A stretch of 64,000 nucleotides of DNA from JANNSX01 sp963741525 (GCA_963741525.1 CAVUIW010000005.1:248001-312000), one strand, 5' to 3'. Shown: positions 43,661 to 52,658, counted from the first letter of the stretch. Notes: generated by a model not told the origin, from the letters alone. A program made the numbers and translations.

Positions 43661-45100
43661 GTGATGAGTTGCCGATCCTTGGTGCCCTTTGGCGCGCTCC
43701 TGGTGCTTGCCGGATTGATCGCGGGCTGCGAGCCCGACGGCAAGGAAACCGGCGCCATCAACCGCACGAACAAATCCGATCCCTTGCAGATCGAGGCCGC
43801 GACCGGCGCGCTGCAGACGACGAGCGCGGTTGCCGGAGCACTGCTGAGCGAGCCAGCCACTGTTCAGGATGCCGGGGCGCTGCTCAACCGTTTCCACGCC
43901 GACCTCAGGGCGCTCGCCGCCGGCGAACGGGCGAAGCCCTTGACAATTCTCCACATCGGCGACGACCACATCGCAGCCGACCGTTCGACGGGTGAGCTCA
44001 GGCGCCTGTTCCAGTCGCGCTTCGGCGATGCGGGCCGCGGCCTCGTCATGCCGGGCGGCATCTTCAAGGGCCATCGGGCGGACGGGGTCCGCTTCGGTCT
44101 CGACGGTCAGTGGCAGAGCGAGCTCATCACGACGACCGCCGCCGGCGGCTTCGGGCTGACCGGCGTCAGGGCCGTGGCGACCGCCAAGGGCGATCGGATG
44201 ACCATCGAGGCCGAGGCGGGCTTCGATACAGCCGAAGTCACGTTCGCTGGCGGGCCCGATCGCGGCAAGGCGAGCGTTGCCTTCGACGGGCAGACGAGCG
44301 ATATCATGACACGGCGCGCGCGGGTGCAGGCGATCAAGGTCGCAACCCAGCGCCCCGGCAAGCTGATCGAGATCAAAGCCCTGCAGAATCGCAGCATCGC
44401 CGTCAGCGGCATCACGCTCGGGCGCAACCAGCCGGGCGTCCGCTACATCAACATCGGCCTGCCGCAGGCCGATATCGGAGCGCTTGCCGGCCTCGATCAG
44501 GCACTCGCCGGCGAGGAGCTCGCGCAAATGGCCCCGAGCCTCATCGTGCTCGGGTTCGGCACGCATGCGGGCTTCGACGACGAACTCGACAAGGCCGCCT
44601 ATGCCGAGACCGCTCAGAGCCTGGTCCGGCGCATTCGTGATTGGTCGCCCGGCACGTCGCTGGTGATCGCCGGACCGCCGGATGCCGTGACGCTGCCTGC
44701 CTATGCGGGCGATGCGGCGCGCGAGTCGAGCGACACCGCCTGCCGGGCGCTCGGGCCCGATGAGACGGGTGGCTACCGTGACGGCATCGCCGCAGCCGAA
44801 CCCCGCCTCGCCCGCTGGCATCCACCCATCAACATGGCCGCGATCAGGTCCATTTGGCGGCGGATCGCGGCCGAGGAAGGCGCGCTCTACTGGGACTGGC
44901 ACGGCGTCATGGGGGGTGATTGCAGCATTCATGCCTGGGCCTATGCCGAGCCCCCGCTCGCCCAGCGCGACCACATCCTCATGACGGAAGCCGGCTACCG
45001 CCGCTCGGCCGATGCCCTGTTCCAGCAGCTGCTGACGGGGCTCAACGCCCAGCCAGCAACCAAGGTCGAGACGGCGGGCGAGGCGACCGCGAGCCAGTAG
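43661..45100 (+). CDS. SGNH-fold lipoprotein lacking the nucleophile serine
   Basis: A 479-residue product (GTG 43661; ATG 43664 also possible). Lipoprotein signal LVLAGLIAGCEP puts Cys at residue 23. The SGNH block I reads TILHIGDDHIAADRSTGELR: the usual GDSH is GDDH (100-103), so Asp replaces the expected Ser. The C-terminal block RDHILMTEAGY keeps the Asp-x-x-His-like pair and GxGFGTHAGFDDELD-like block III is present. It may bind rather than hydrolyse, supporting the DUF459 esterase encoded just upstream. Inactivity is inference. Confidence 0.75.
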   Translation: MMSCRSLVPFGALLVLAGLIAGCEPDGKETGAINRTNKSDPLQIEAATGALQTTSAVAGALLSEPATVQDAGALLNRFHADLRALAAGERAKPLTILHIGDDHIAADRSTGELRRLFQSRFGDAGRGLVMPGGIFKGHRADGVRFGLDGQWQSELITTTAAGGFGLTGVRAVATAKGDRMTIEAEAGFDTAEVTFAGGPDRGKASVAFDGQTSDIMTRRARVQAIKVATQRPGKLIEIKALQNRSIAVSGITLGRNQPGVRYINIGLPQADIGALAGLDQALAGEELAQMAPSLIVLGFGTHAGFDDELDKAAYAETAQSLVRRIRDWSPGTSLVIAGPPDAVTLPAYAGDAARESSDTACRALGPDETGGYRDGIAAAEPRLARWHPPINMAAIRSIWRRIAAEEGALYWDWHGVMGGDCSIHAWAYAEPPLAQRDHILMTEAGYRRSADALFQQLLTGLNAQPATKVETAGEATASQ

Positions 45101-45201
45101 GTCATGTCGCAGAAGAGAGGCCCGACGCCGCGTCCGGTGTGGCGGGCATGCCGGGACTCTGGCATTGTGACGACACTGCAAATCGCGCCGGAGCCCACCC
45201 A

Positions 45202-46350
45202 ATGAAACCGATCGATCGCAGCATGCTCGCGCAGGTCATGGCGCCCGTCGCCACCGCCCGGGGCTTGCCGAATGCCTTCTACACCGACCCAGAGATGTTC
45301 GAGGCCGAGAAGAGCAAGGTGTTCGCCGCTGGTTGGCCGCTCATCGGCTTCGGCAAGGATGTGGCGGAGCCAGGTCAGGCCAAGCCCATCGATTTCCTCG
45401 GCGTGCCCCTCGTCATGGTGCGCGACCGCGACGGCACGCTGCGCGTCTTCCAGAATGTCTGCCGGCATCGCGGCATGGTCATCGTCTCCGAGCCGACGCG
45501 GCTCAAGGGCGTGCTGCGCTGCCCCTATCACTCCTGGTGCTACGAGCTCGACGGACGGCTGCGCTCGACGCCGCATGTGGGCGGGCCGGGCCAAAACGTG
45601 CACGAGGCCATCAATCGCGAGGAGCTCGGCCTCATCGAGGTGCGCTCGACGGTGTGGATGGACATGGTCTTTGTAAATCTCTCGGGCACCGCGCCGGCCT
45701 TCGAGGTCTACGCCGCCGATATGCTCGCGCGCTACGCCGAGTTCGCCCGCCAGCCCGTCTATCACAGCGGCGCGGATTCCTCCTTCAAGCTCGACGTCAA
45801 GACAAACTGGAAGCTCGCGGTCGAGAATTATTGCGAGAGCTATCATCTGCCCTGGATACATCCCGGCCTCAATGCGTACTCGCGGCTCGAGGACCACTAT
45901 CACATGTTCGAGGGGAGCTTCGCCGGCCAGGGCTCGTCGGCCTACACGGCGGGATTCGGCCCGAACGGCGAACGCTTCTCGACCTTCCCGAAGCTCTCGG
46001 AGAAGTGGACGAAGGGCGCGGAGTATCCGAGCTTCTTCCCGAATGCGCTGCTCGGCTTTCAGAACGATCATTTCTTCGCGCTGATGATCGAGCCGGTGTC
46101 GGTCGGCCACTCGATCGAGCACACCGAAATCTACTATGCCGACAAAGCGATGACCGAAGCCCCCTATGCGGCCATGCGCGAGAAGACCACGCGCACGTGG
46201 AAGGAGATCTTCGTCGAGGACATCTTCGTCGTCGAGGGGATGCAGAAGGGACGGACGGCGCCCGGCTTCGACGGCGGCAAGTTCTCGCCCGCCATGGACG
46301 GGCCGACGCACGCCTTCCACCACTGGGTCGCCGAGCGCTTCGTCGCCTGA
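45202..46350 (+). CDS. Rieske [2Fe-2S] oxygenase, choline monooxygenase/demethylase-like
   Basis: A 382-residue alpha-type Rieske oxygenase: NVCRHRGMVIVSEP and LRCPYHSWCYELDG for the cluster; NWKLAVENYCESYHLPWIHP for the mononuclear iron. Length and the HLPWIHPGL block resemble the choline monooxygenase / glycine-betaine and carnitine demethylase group, which act on N-methyl compounds. If so it would release formaldehyde and fit the C1 genes at 30-33 kb, but this is speculation. The stop overlaps the next start (TGATG). Confidence 0.85.
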   Translation: MKPIDRSMLAQVMAPVATARGLPNAFYTDPEMFEAEKSKVFAAGWPLIGFGKDVAEPGQAKPIDFLGVPLVMVRDRDGTLRVFQNVCRHRGMVIVSEPTRLKGVLRCPYHSWCYELDGRLRSTPHVGGPGQNVHEAINREELGLIEVRSTVWMDMVFVNLSGTAPAFEVYAADMLARYAEFARQPVYHSGADSSFKLDVKTNWKLAVENYCESYHLPWIHPGLNAYSRLEDHYHMFEGSFAGQGSSAYTAGFGPNGERFSTFPKLSEKWTKGAEYPSFFPNALLGFQNDHFFALMIEPVSVGHSIEHTEIYYADKAMTEAPYAAMREKTTRTWKEIFVEDIFVVEGMQKGRTAPGFDGGKFSPAMDGPTHAFHHWVAERFVA

Positions 46351-46595
46351 TGGCAGGTAAGGACAACGCACGAGGCTCGCTCGACGCCGAGCTGATCGCC
46401 GCGCACGGGGCGGGCGACAAAGCGCGCATGGCCGCGCTCTACCACGAGGCGGCAACGCGGATCACGGCCGAGGGCCGGGACGACGAAGTCGCGTTCTTCC
46501 TGACCCAGGCCTATGTGCTTTTCCTCGACTGCGGCGACCGTGAACGGGCCCGCGAGTGTCACCTGCGTCTCGTGGCTATGGGGCGGGAGGCGTAG
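46350..46595 (+). CDS. Small helical hypothetical protein
   Basis: Family not recognised. The 81-residue product starts inside the stop codon of the Rieske gene (TGATG overlap), so it is translationally coupled to it. Sequence is helical with a TPR-like look: ELIAAHGAGDKARMAALYHE, ADDEVAFFLTQAYVLFLDCG-like and RARECHLRLVAMG. It might be a small partner or stability factor of the oxygenase; no evidence beyond position. Confidence 0.65.
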   Translation: MAGKDNARGSLDAELIAAHGAGDKARMAALYHEAATRITAEGRDDEVAFFLTQAYVLFLDCGDRERARECHLRLVAMGREA

Positions 46596-46610
46596 CATTC
46601 GCTGGCATCA

Positions 46611-47798
46611 TCACACCAGCCGCGCGACCCCACCCTCCTCCAGCCGATCGAGCAACCGCGTGATCATCCGCTGGCACGCCTCGACCTCGCTCACCGCCAG
46701 AAACTCATCTGCTTTATGGGCTTCCCCGATCGAGCCCGGCCCGCAGACGACGGAGGCGACGCCCGCGCGGCCCTGGAACAGTCCGGCCTCCGTGCCATAA
46801 GCGACCTTGGCGTGATCGTTGCGGCCGACGAGCTGCTTGACGAAGGTGACGGCGGGATGCTCGGCGGCGATGTCGAGGCCCGGATACTCGTAGAGCGGCT
46901 CGAAGGTGATGCTGGCCTCTGCCGCCTTGGCGCGCATCGGCGGCAACAGCGTGTCGTGGCAGTAGGCCATGATGCGGCGGGATACGGCTTCCGCATCGAC
47001 GGAGGCCAAATGCCGGAACTCGAAGGTGACGTTGCAATGCTCGGGCACGATGTTGATGGCCGTTCCGCCGTCGATCATGCCGACGGAGAGCGTCGAATGC
47101 GTCACATCGAACTCGCCGTCGAAGGGGCCGGAGGCGGCCCAGTCGCGCGCGATGCCCTTCAGGAACATCACCAGCTCGGCGCCGGCCTCGATGGCACTGA
47201 CGGCATGTGGGGCGAGCGAGGAATGCGCGGGACGGCCTGTGATGTGAACGCGATAGCTCCGCCCGCCCTTGTGGCCGATGATCACCTGCATCAGCGTCGG
47301 CTCGCCGACGATGCAGAGCGCGGGCTTCACGCTCATGCCGGCGATGCGCCCGACGAGGCTGCGGACGCCGAGACAGCCGACCTCCTCGTCGTAGGAGAAA
47401 GCAATGTGGACGGGCGCCTTGAGCTTGCGCTTCAGAATCTCCGGCACGGCGGCGAGCACGATGCCGAGAAACCCTTTCATGTCGCAGGTACCGCGGCCAT
47501 AGAGCTTGCCGTTCGCCTCACGCAGCTTGAAGGGATCGCTCGTCCAGTCCTGGCCGTCCGTCGGCACCACGTCGCTGTGGCCGGAGAGGATGACGCCGCG
47601 CTCGCCCTCTGGGCCAATGGTCGCCCACAGATTGCCCTTCGCCCCGCCCGGCGCCCAGAGGATGTCGGAGGCGATGCCGAGCTTCTTCAGATACGCCTCG
47701 ACATAGAGCAGCAGCTCGCGATTGGGATCGCGCGAGACCGTCGGGAAGGCGATGAGATCGCGGATGCGGGCAACGCTGGCGGCGGTGTCGAGGGGCAT
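46611..47798 (-). CDS. argE: Acetylornithine deacetylase (M20 family)
   Basis: A 395-residue zinc amidohydrolase: GVILSGHSDVVPTDGQDWTS (His/Asp ligands), LYGRGTCDMKGFLGIVLAA (bridging Asp) and FSYDEEVGCLGVRSLV (catalytic Glu-Glu), then the dimerisation domain (HITGRPAHSSLAPHAVSAIE). It converts N-acetylornithine to ornithine; M20 relatives may deacylate other N-acyl amino acids. It starts 7 bases after the aldehyde dehydrogenase stop on the same strand, so the two may be cotranscribed, which hints at a catabolic N-acyl substrate instead. Confidence 0.88.
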   Translation of the reverse strand: MPLDTAASVARIRDLIAFPTVSRDPNRELLLYVEAYLKKLGIASDILWAPGGAKGNLWATIGPEGERGVILSGHSDVVPTDGQDWTSDPFKLREANGKLYGRGTCDMKGFLGIVLAAVPEILKRKLKAPVHIAFSYDEEVGCLGVRSLVGRIAGMSVKPALCIVGEPTLMQVIIGHKGGRSYRVHITGRPAHSSLAPHAVSAIEAGAELVMFLKGIARDWAASGPFDGEFDVTHSTLSVGMIDGGTAINIVPEHCNVTFEFRHLASVDAEAVSRRIMAYCHDTLLPPMRAKAAEASITFEPLYEYPGLDIAAEHPAVTFVKQLVGRNDHAKVAYGTEAGLFQGRAGVASVVCGPGSIGEAHKADEFLAVSEVEACQRMITRLLDRLEEGGVARLV

Positions 47799-47805
47799 GG
47801 GCTAC

Positions 47806-49290
47806 CTACTTCATCACGAACGGATTGGCGACGGGCGCGGCGCTGGTATTGATCCACACCGTCTTCGGCCGCGTGTAATCCCACATCGCCTGGAAGCCGC
47901 CCTCGCGGCCGTAGCCCGACATCTTGTGGCCGCCGAACTCCGCGATCGGCGAGACGACGCGATAGGTGTTGACCCAGACGATGCCCGCACGTGTGGCCTT
48001 GGCGACTCGCATGGCGCGCGCGCTGTCGCGGGTAAAAATGCCGGCGGCCAGACCATGGCGCGTGTCGTTGGCGAGACCGATCACCTCCTCTTCCGTCTTG
48101 AAGCGGAGCACCGTCAGCACTGGGCCAAACAGCTCGGTATCGACGATCTTGAGGGATTGGCGCGGCGCTTCGATGACGGTCGGCTCGTAGAACCAGCCGC
48201 GGTTGAGCTGGGGCGGGCGTTTTCCTCCCGTGAGCAGCTTGCCGCCTTCCTCCTGTGCATGCGCTACCTCCCGCTCGATCCGCTCGAGCTGGCCGGTGGT
48301 GGCGAGCGGACCCATCTGGGTCGCGTCCTCGAGCGGATCGCCGATGACGATCTGCTTGGCCTGCGCCGTCATGCGATCGAGGAACTTGTCGGCTATGCTC
48401 TCATGCAGATAGGCGCGGCTACCCGCGACGCAGGATTGCCCGCTCGCCCCGAAAATGCCGCTGATCGAGCCGTTGACGGCGCTCTCCAGATCGGCGTCGT
48501 CGAACACCATGAAGGGCGACTTACCGCCGAGCTCCAGCGACACTTCCGCGAAATTCTCGGCCGAGTTTCGGATGACGTGGCGCGCCGCGTTGGGCCCGCC
48601 CGTGAAACTGATGCGGGACACCAGCGGATGGGATGTCAGCACGCGCCCGCATGGCTCGCCGCCCCCGGTCAGGATATTGACCACGCCCGGAGGAAACCCC
48701 GCCTCCTCGAACAGTTTTCCGAAGGCGAGCATCGCGACCGGCGCATTGTCGGAGGCCTTGAGCACGACCGTATTCCCGGCGGCGAGCGCCGGGGCGATCT
48801 TCACGGCGGTCAAGAACAGCTGCGAGTTCCAAGGCACGATCGCCGCGACGACGCCCAGCGGCTCACGCAGCGTGAAGGCCAGCATGTCCGGCTTGTCGAT
48901 CGGCAGCGTCTCGCCGGTGATCTTGTCGGCGGCACCCGCGAAGAAGTGGAAGAACTCGGCGATGTATTTCGCCTGCCAGCGGGTCTCCTTCAACAGCTTA
49001 CCGGTATCGATGGTCTCGATGCGGCCGAGCTCTTCTGATTTCGCGGCGAGCAAGTCGCCGAGCCGCCTGAGGCATCGCCCGCGCTCGGAGGCGAGCATCC
49101 GCGACCACGGGCCCTCGCGGAAAGCGCGATCGGCGGCGCGCACGGCGCTATCGACATCCTCCGCGGTCGCCTCCGGCACGATCGCCCAGGACTCCGCCGT
49201 CGTCGGATTGAGGCTCTGCGTGGTACCGCCGTCGGAGGCGGCGACCCAGGCGCCGTCGATCAGCATGTCATAGCGGGCGAGGTTGGCCAT
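47806..49290 (-). CDS. NAD(P)-dependent aldehyde dehydrogenase
   Basis: A 494-residue ALDH: VVAAIVPWNSQLFLTAVKIA (cofactor Asn), RISFTGGPNAARHV, SLELGGKSPFMVF (general base Glu), GASGQSCVAGSRAYL (nucleophile Cys) and ELFGPVLTVLRF. Start ATG 49290. It is divergent from a RidA/hydrolase/carboxymuconolactone-decarboxylase group with a perfect 19-bp palindrome between. Aldehyde dehydrogenases next to RidA proteins occur in 2-aminomuconate pathways; that assignment is only a hint. Confidence 0.9.
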   Translation of the reverse strand: MANLARYDMLIDGAWVAASDGGTTQSLNPTTAESWAIVPEATAEDVDSAVRAADRAFREGPWSRMLASERGRCLRRLGDLLAAKSEELGRIETIDTGKLLKETRWQAKYIAEFFHFFAGAADKITGETLPIDKPDMLAFTLREPLGVVAAIVPWNSQLFLTAVKIAPALAAGNTVVLKASDNAPVAMLAFGKLFEEAGFPPGVVNILTGGGEPCGRVLTSHPLVSRISFTGGPNAARHVIRNSAENFAEVSLELGGKSPFMVFDDADLESAVNGSISGIFGASGQSCVAGSRAYLHESIADKFLDRMTAQAKQIVIGDPLEDATQMGPLATTGQLERIEREVAHAQEEGGKLLTGGKRPPQLNRGWFYEPTVIEAPRQSLKIVDTELFGPVLTVLRFKTEEEVIGLANDTRHGLAAGIFTRDSARAMRVAKATRAGIVWVNTYRVVSPIAEFGGHKMSGYGREGGFQAMWDYTRPKTVWINTSAAPVANPFVMK

Positions 49291-49321
49291 GGGTGGTCTC
49301 CGCGGCAAAGATGAGTTGGAT

Positions 49322-49340
49322 CGGTGGACAGTGTCCACCG
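49322..49340. promoter_or_regulatory. Perfect 19-bp palindrome in divergent promoter
   Basis: CGGTGGACA-G-TGTCCACCG, two 9-bp arms around one central base, lies between the divergent aldehyde dehydrogenase (start 49290) and RidA (start 49437) genes. Such a site is a typical operator for a dimeric repressor controlling both directions. No regulator gene is adjacent. Confidence 0.55.
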
Positions 49341-49436
49341 GAAGATCGGATGCTTCCCGCCTTTCCGACAGATTGCAGCCGGAAAAACGGAATGCAAGGA
49401 TCAGAGCGTTGGAGTATAGCCGCCGGGAGGTCCAGC

Positions 49437-49823
49437 TTGAGCAAGAAAAAAGTCATCGGCGGCCCGCTCGTCATCGGTGGGCGGACCTTGTCGCTGTCGC
49501 GGGCGACAAGGGCTGGGGACTTCGTGTTCCTGACGGGCCAGGTTCCGATGCGGGATGGCGTGCCCATGACAACCGGCTCCATCGAGGAACAGTCGCGGGC
49601 CGTGCTAGACGCCATCACCGCGACGCTCATGGAAGCTGGCTGCGATCGGGGCGATGTCGTCAAGGCCATGGTGTGGCTGCGCGAGCGCGCGGACTTCCCG
49701 GGCTTCAACGCCGTCTATGCCGAGTATTTTCCCGATCAGCCCCCAGCCCGCTCGGCGGTCGTCAGCGATCTCCTCGTCGATTGCCGCGTTGAGGTCGAGG
49801 TGGTTGCGTACAGGCCGGAGTGA
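49437..49823 (+). CDS. RidA family protein (enamine/imine deaminase type)
   Basis: A 128-residue RidA/YjgF protein. A TTG start at 49437 is chosen because GGGAGG lies exactly 6 bases before it and homology begins there. Features: LSLSRATRAGDFVFLTGQVP, SIEEQSRAVLDAITATLMEA, VVKAMVWLRERADFPGFNAV and PPARSAVVSDLLVDCRVEVE, where the Arg of the PARSAV segment binds the substrate carboxylate. RidA hydrolyses reactive enamines; some members are 2-aminomuconate deaminases. Seven bases separate it from the next gene. Confidence 0.85.
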   Translation: MSKKKVIGGPLVIGGRTLSLSRATRAGDFVFLTGQVPMRDGVPMTTGSIEEQSRAVLDAITATLMEAGCDRGDVVKAMVWLRERADFPGFNAVYAEYFPDQPPARSAVVSDLLVDCRVEVEVVAYRPE

Positions 49824-49829
49824 GCAGAA

Positions 49830-50618
49830 ATGGCCGTCACACAGTCCGGCGAGACGCACTACACGATCGAGGGATCCGGCTCGCCGCTTATCCTCGTGCA
49901 CGGCCTCGGCATGCATCGGGAGATGTGGCGGCCGCTGATGCCGGCCCTCGTCGCCAAGCACAAAGTCATCACCTATGACCTCGCCGGCCATGGCCAAAGC
50001 TCGCCCCCCGCCGATCCAGTGACGCTCGGTTCGCTCTCCGAGCAACTATTGCGATTGATGGACGAGTTGCAGATCGTGAAGGCCGCCCTCACCGGCTTCT
50101 CGCTCGGCGGCATGGTCGTGCGCCGCTTCGCCGTCGATCATCCCGAGTACGCCAGCGCCGTCATCGTCCTCAACTCCGCGCACGGCCGCACCGAGGCGGA
50201 GTGCGAGGCGGTGAGGAAACGCGTCGAGCAGGCGAAGATTAGCGGACCGGGCGCCACCATCGATGCGGCGATCGAGCGCTGGTTCACGCCAGAGTTCCGG
50301 AGCGCGCGCCCCGAGGCGATCGCCGAGGTCCGCGCCGCCGTGTTGGCCCAGGATCGCGCCGTCTATCCGAAGCTTTATCGCGTGCTCGCCGATGGCGATG
50401 CCGAGATCGCGACCAGCATCGCCAGCCTCCGCTTGCCCCTCCTCGCCATGACCTCCAAGGACGATCCCGGCAACACGCCCGAGATGTCGCGACGGATGGC
50501 GGGGCTCGTGCCAGGCGCTGAGGTCCGCATCGTGCCCGGCCTGCGCCATATGGGAATCTGGGAGCAGCCGCAGATTTTCACCCATGCCATCCTCGACTTC
50601 CTCGCCCGCCGCCTCTGA
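49830..50618 (+). CDS. Alpha/beta hydrolase (3-oxoadipate enol-lactonase-like)
   Basis: A 262-residue alpha/beta hydrolase: oxyanion region LILVHGLGMHREMWRPLM, ITYDLAGHGQSS, nucleophile elbow TGFSLGGMVVRRFA, late Asp region LLAMTSKDDPGNTPE and His in PGLRHMGIWEQP. Overall resemblance is to PcaD-type enol-lactonases. With the following carboxymuconolactone-decarboxylase gene it recalls the beta-ketoadipate pathway, but the substrate may differ. It lies between RidA and that gene in a tight operon. Confidence 0.85.
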   Translation: MAVTQSGETHYTIEGSGSPLILVHGLGMHREMWRPLMPALVAKHKVITYDLAGHGQSSPPADPVTLGSLSEQLLRLMDELQIVKAALTGFSLGGMVVRRFAVDHPEYASAVIVLNSAHGRTEAECEAVRKRVEQAKISGPGATIDAAIERWFTPEFRSARPEAIAEVRAAVLAQDRAVYPKLYRVLADGDAEIATSIASLRLPLLAMTSKDDPGNTPEMSRRMAGLVPGAEVRIVPGLRHMGIWEQPQIFTHAILDFLARRL

Positions 50619-50642
50619 CCACAACCCAAACTGGAGCCCACC

Positions 50643-51023
50643 ATGACCGACGACCTATTCGACAAGGGCCTCGAGGTCCGCAAAGCCGTGGTCGGCAAAG
50701 AGTATGTCGAGCGCTCGCTCGCGCAAGCGGACGATTTCATGATGGCCTTCCAGGAGCTGGTCACGAAGTTCTGCTGGGGGCATGTGTGGACGCGCGACGG
50801 GCTCTCGCGCCGCGACCGCAGCCTCCTCAACCTCGCCATGCTCGCCGCCCTCGGCAAGACCGACGAGTTGAAGCTGCACACCAAGGGCGCCATCAACAAC
50901 GGCCTGACAAATGAGGAAATCCGCGAGGCCCTCCTGCAGGCGGCGGTCTATGCCGGCATCCCGGCCGGACTGTCGGCATTCAAGGCCGCGCACGAGGTGT
51001 TGAAAGCGGAGGGACGTCTCTGA
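50643..51023 (+). CDS. Carboxymuconolactone decarboxylase family protein
   Basis: A 126-residue AhpD-like fold protein of the PcaC type: FMMAFQELVTKFCWGHVWTR, GLSRRDRSLLNLAMLAALGK, ELKLHTKGAINNGLTNEEIR and LQAAVYAGIPAGLSAF. It lacks the CxxC of AhpD, so decarboxylase or isomerase chemistry is likely. Being next to the lactonase-like gene suggests they act on the same lactone intermediate. Confidence 0.88.
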   Translation: MTDDLFDKGLEVRKAVVGKEYVERSLAQADDFMMAFQELVTKFCWGHVWTRDGLSRRDRSLLNLAMLAALGKTDELKLHTKGAINNGLTNEEIREALLQAAVYAGIPAGLSAFKAAHEVLKAEGRL

Positions 51024-51087
51024 TCCGCGCCAGCCGCGCGGAGCATGCTCGCGATATGCTGGAACGACACAGAGGAATGGACGCGCC

Positions 51088-51594
51088 ATGAACTCCACAA
51101 CCATCAAGGCCCTGCAAGCTCCACTCAAGGAGCAATACCGCACGATGCCGGACTCTGCCCGCATCACGTTGAAACGCGAAGGCAGGCTCGGCGAGGGCGT
51201 GACCTGTTCGGTTGCGACTGGGCGCGCGCTCGTCGAGGCCGGGCTGCATCCCGCGACCGGCGGTACGGGTCTCTCGGCTTGCTCGGGCGATATGCTGCTC
51301 GAGGCGCTCGTTGCCTGTGCCGGCGTTACGCTCAATGCGGTGGCGACCGCTCTCGACCTGCCCGTTCGCGGTGCGACTGTACGGGCTGAGGGCGATCTCG
51401 ACTTCCGAGGCACGCTCGGCGTCGCCAAGGACGCTCCCGTCGGCTTCTCCGATATCCGCCTCGCTTTCGAAATCGAGGGTGATCTTTCCGAGGAACAGTG
51501 CGCGACACTCGAGAAGCTGACCGAACGCTACTGCGTGGTGTTTCAAACGCTCAGAACGCCGCCGAGGCTGTCCGTCACTCTCAAGCCGTCGTAG
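51088..51594 (+). CDS. OsmC family protein
   Basis: A 168-residue OsmC/Ohr-fold protein. LSACSGDMLLEALVACAGVTL contains two Cys in the two helix positions typical of peroxidase-active OsmC proteins, and the beta-rich N-terminus and EGDLSEEQCATLEKLTERYC (with C-terminal Cys) follow. Probably reduces organic hydroperoxides. It is followed by a terminator-like hairpin. Confidence 0.85.
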   Translation: MNSTTIKALQAPLKEQYRTMPDSARITLKREGRLGEGVTCSVATGRALVEAGLHPATGGTGLSACSGDMLLEALVACAGVTLNAVATALDLPVRGATVRAEGDLDFRGTLGVAKDAPVGFSDIRLAFEIEGDLSEEQCATLEKLTERYCVVFQTLRTPPRLSVTLKPS

Positions 51595-51608
51595 ATGACA
51601 AGAAAATT

Positions 51609-51649
51609 GCCATCCTGCCGGTCGGGGGGAGATCCTCAGGCAGGATGGC
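51609..51649 (+). terminator. Terminator-like hairpin after osmC-type gene
   Basis: GCCATCCTGCC (51609-51619) pairs perfectly with GGCAGGATGGC (51639-51649), an 11-bp stem. No T-run follows, so it may end transcription Rho-independently only weakly. It separates the OsmC and SCO1 genes. Confidence 0.5.
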
Positions 51650-51853
51650 CGAGTTGGGACAGGGGAGATAGGCACATGCGTGGAAGGCAGAACTTCGGCC
51701 ACGCCCGCGTCAGTCGTCGATAGCCAAGAGATGGGTCGGCGATCCTGGTTCCGCCAGGGCGCCGCCGTAACTTCGTTTCACGGATGTGTCATCGCCGTTT
51801 CAATGGCGGCCGGCCGATTGGCTTGGGCCGCGACAGACGCGTATGATCGCGGC

Positions 51854-52486
51854 ATGAGTTATGAGAAGTACACTTCGGCGCAAGCAGGCCGGCCATGGCG
51901 CGCGGTGGCCATCGCCCTTGCCATTGCGATCGCCCTCGCCGGCCTCGCCCTGACGCCACCGGGAGCGCGCGTGCTCGCTTGGTTTGGCGAAACTCTCAGC
52001 CCCCGCCCCGCCGTCGGCGGCCCGTTCTCGCTCATCGATCACGCGGGGCAGCGCCGCACGGAGAAAGACTTCGCGGGCCGGCCGATGCTGCTCTTTTTCG
52101 GGTTTACGCATTGCCCCGACGTCTGCCCGACGACGCTCGCCTCTGTCAGCCGCTGGCTCGCGGCGGCGGGGCCGGAGGCGAATCGCATGGCCGCCCTTTT
52201 CGTGACCGTCGATCCCGAGCGCGATACGTCGCAAGTGTTGGCCGAGTACATGCAGGCGTTCGATCCGCGCATCGCCGCGCTGACGGGATCGCCGGACGAA
52301 GTCGCGCACATGCTCAAGACCTTCCGCGCCTTCGCCCGCAAGACCGAAACCGGCGACTTCGAGCACACAGCGGCGGTTTATCTTTTCGACGAAGACGGTC
52401 GGCTCATTCGCCTCATCGAGATGACGCAACCCGATGACGTTGCGATTGCCGCGCTGAAGGGCGCGCTCGAGCCCCATGGCGGATGA
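51854..52486 (+). CDS. SCO1/SenC family copper chaperone-like protein
   Basis: A 210-residue membrane-anchored thioredoxin-fold protein that helps build the CuA site of cytochrome oxidase. N-terminal anchor AVAIALAIAIALAGLALTP, then FGFTHCPDVCPTTLASVSRW (CxxxC copper ligands), FVTVDPERDTSQVLAEYMQA and FEHTAAVYLFDEDGRL (third ligand His). ATG 51854 starts just before the anchor. A small membrane-protein gene overlaps its end. Confidence 0.9.
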   Translation: MSYEKYTSAQAGRPWRAVAIALAIAIALAGLALTPPGARVLAWFGETLSPRPAVGGPFSLIDHAGQRRTEKDFAGRPMLLFFGFTHCPDVCPTTLASVSRWLAAAGPEANRMAALFVTVDPERDTSQVLAEYMQAFDPRIAALTGSPDEVAHMLKTFRAFARKTETGDFEHTAAVYLFDEDGRLIRLIEMTQPDDVAIAALKGALEPHGG

Positions 52487-52658
52487 CGGCGGCAAACCCG
52501 GGAGACCCGAGCGACCCCGGCGCGCCGAGCGTCGGCTCGCAATTGCGGGCGCCGTCCTCTTCGGTCTGATGCTGCTCGCTTCGCTCGGCCTGTGGATGCG
52601 CCACGGCGAGGAGATTTTCTTCTCCCGCATCGTCTCGGCGATCCGCAGCTGCTTCTGA
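52476..52658 (+). CDS. Small membrane protein overlapping SCO1 gene
   Basis: A 60-residue product: basic N-terminus (GRPERPRRAERRLA), one membrane helix (IAGAVLFGLMLLASLGLWM) and a short tail ending in Cys. Its ATG lies 11 bases inside the SCO1/SenC gene, so they are translationally coupled. No family recognised; a role with the copper chaperone is possible. Confidence 0.6.
   Translation: MADDGGKPGRPERPRRAERRLAIAGAVLFGLMLLASLGLWMRHGEEIFFSRIVSAIRSCF

Noticed and set aside
43538..45202. 554-codon minus-strand frame opposite the SGNH lipoprotein
   Set aside because: Antisense shadow; no domain, and the plus strand has a lipobox and SGNH blocks.
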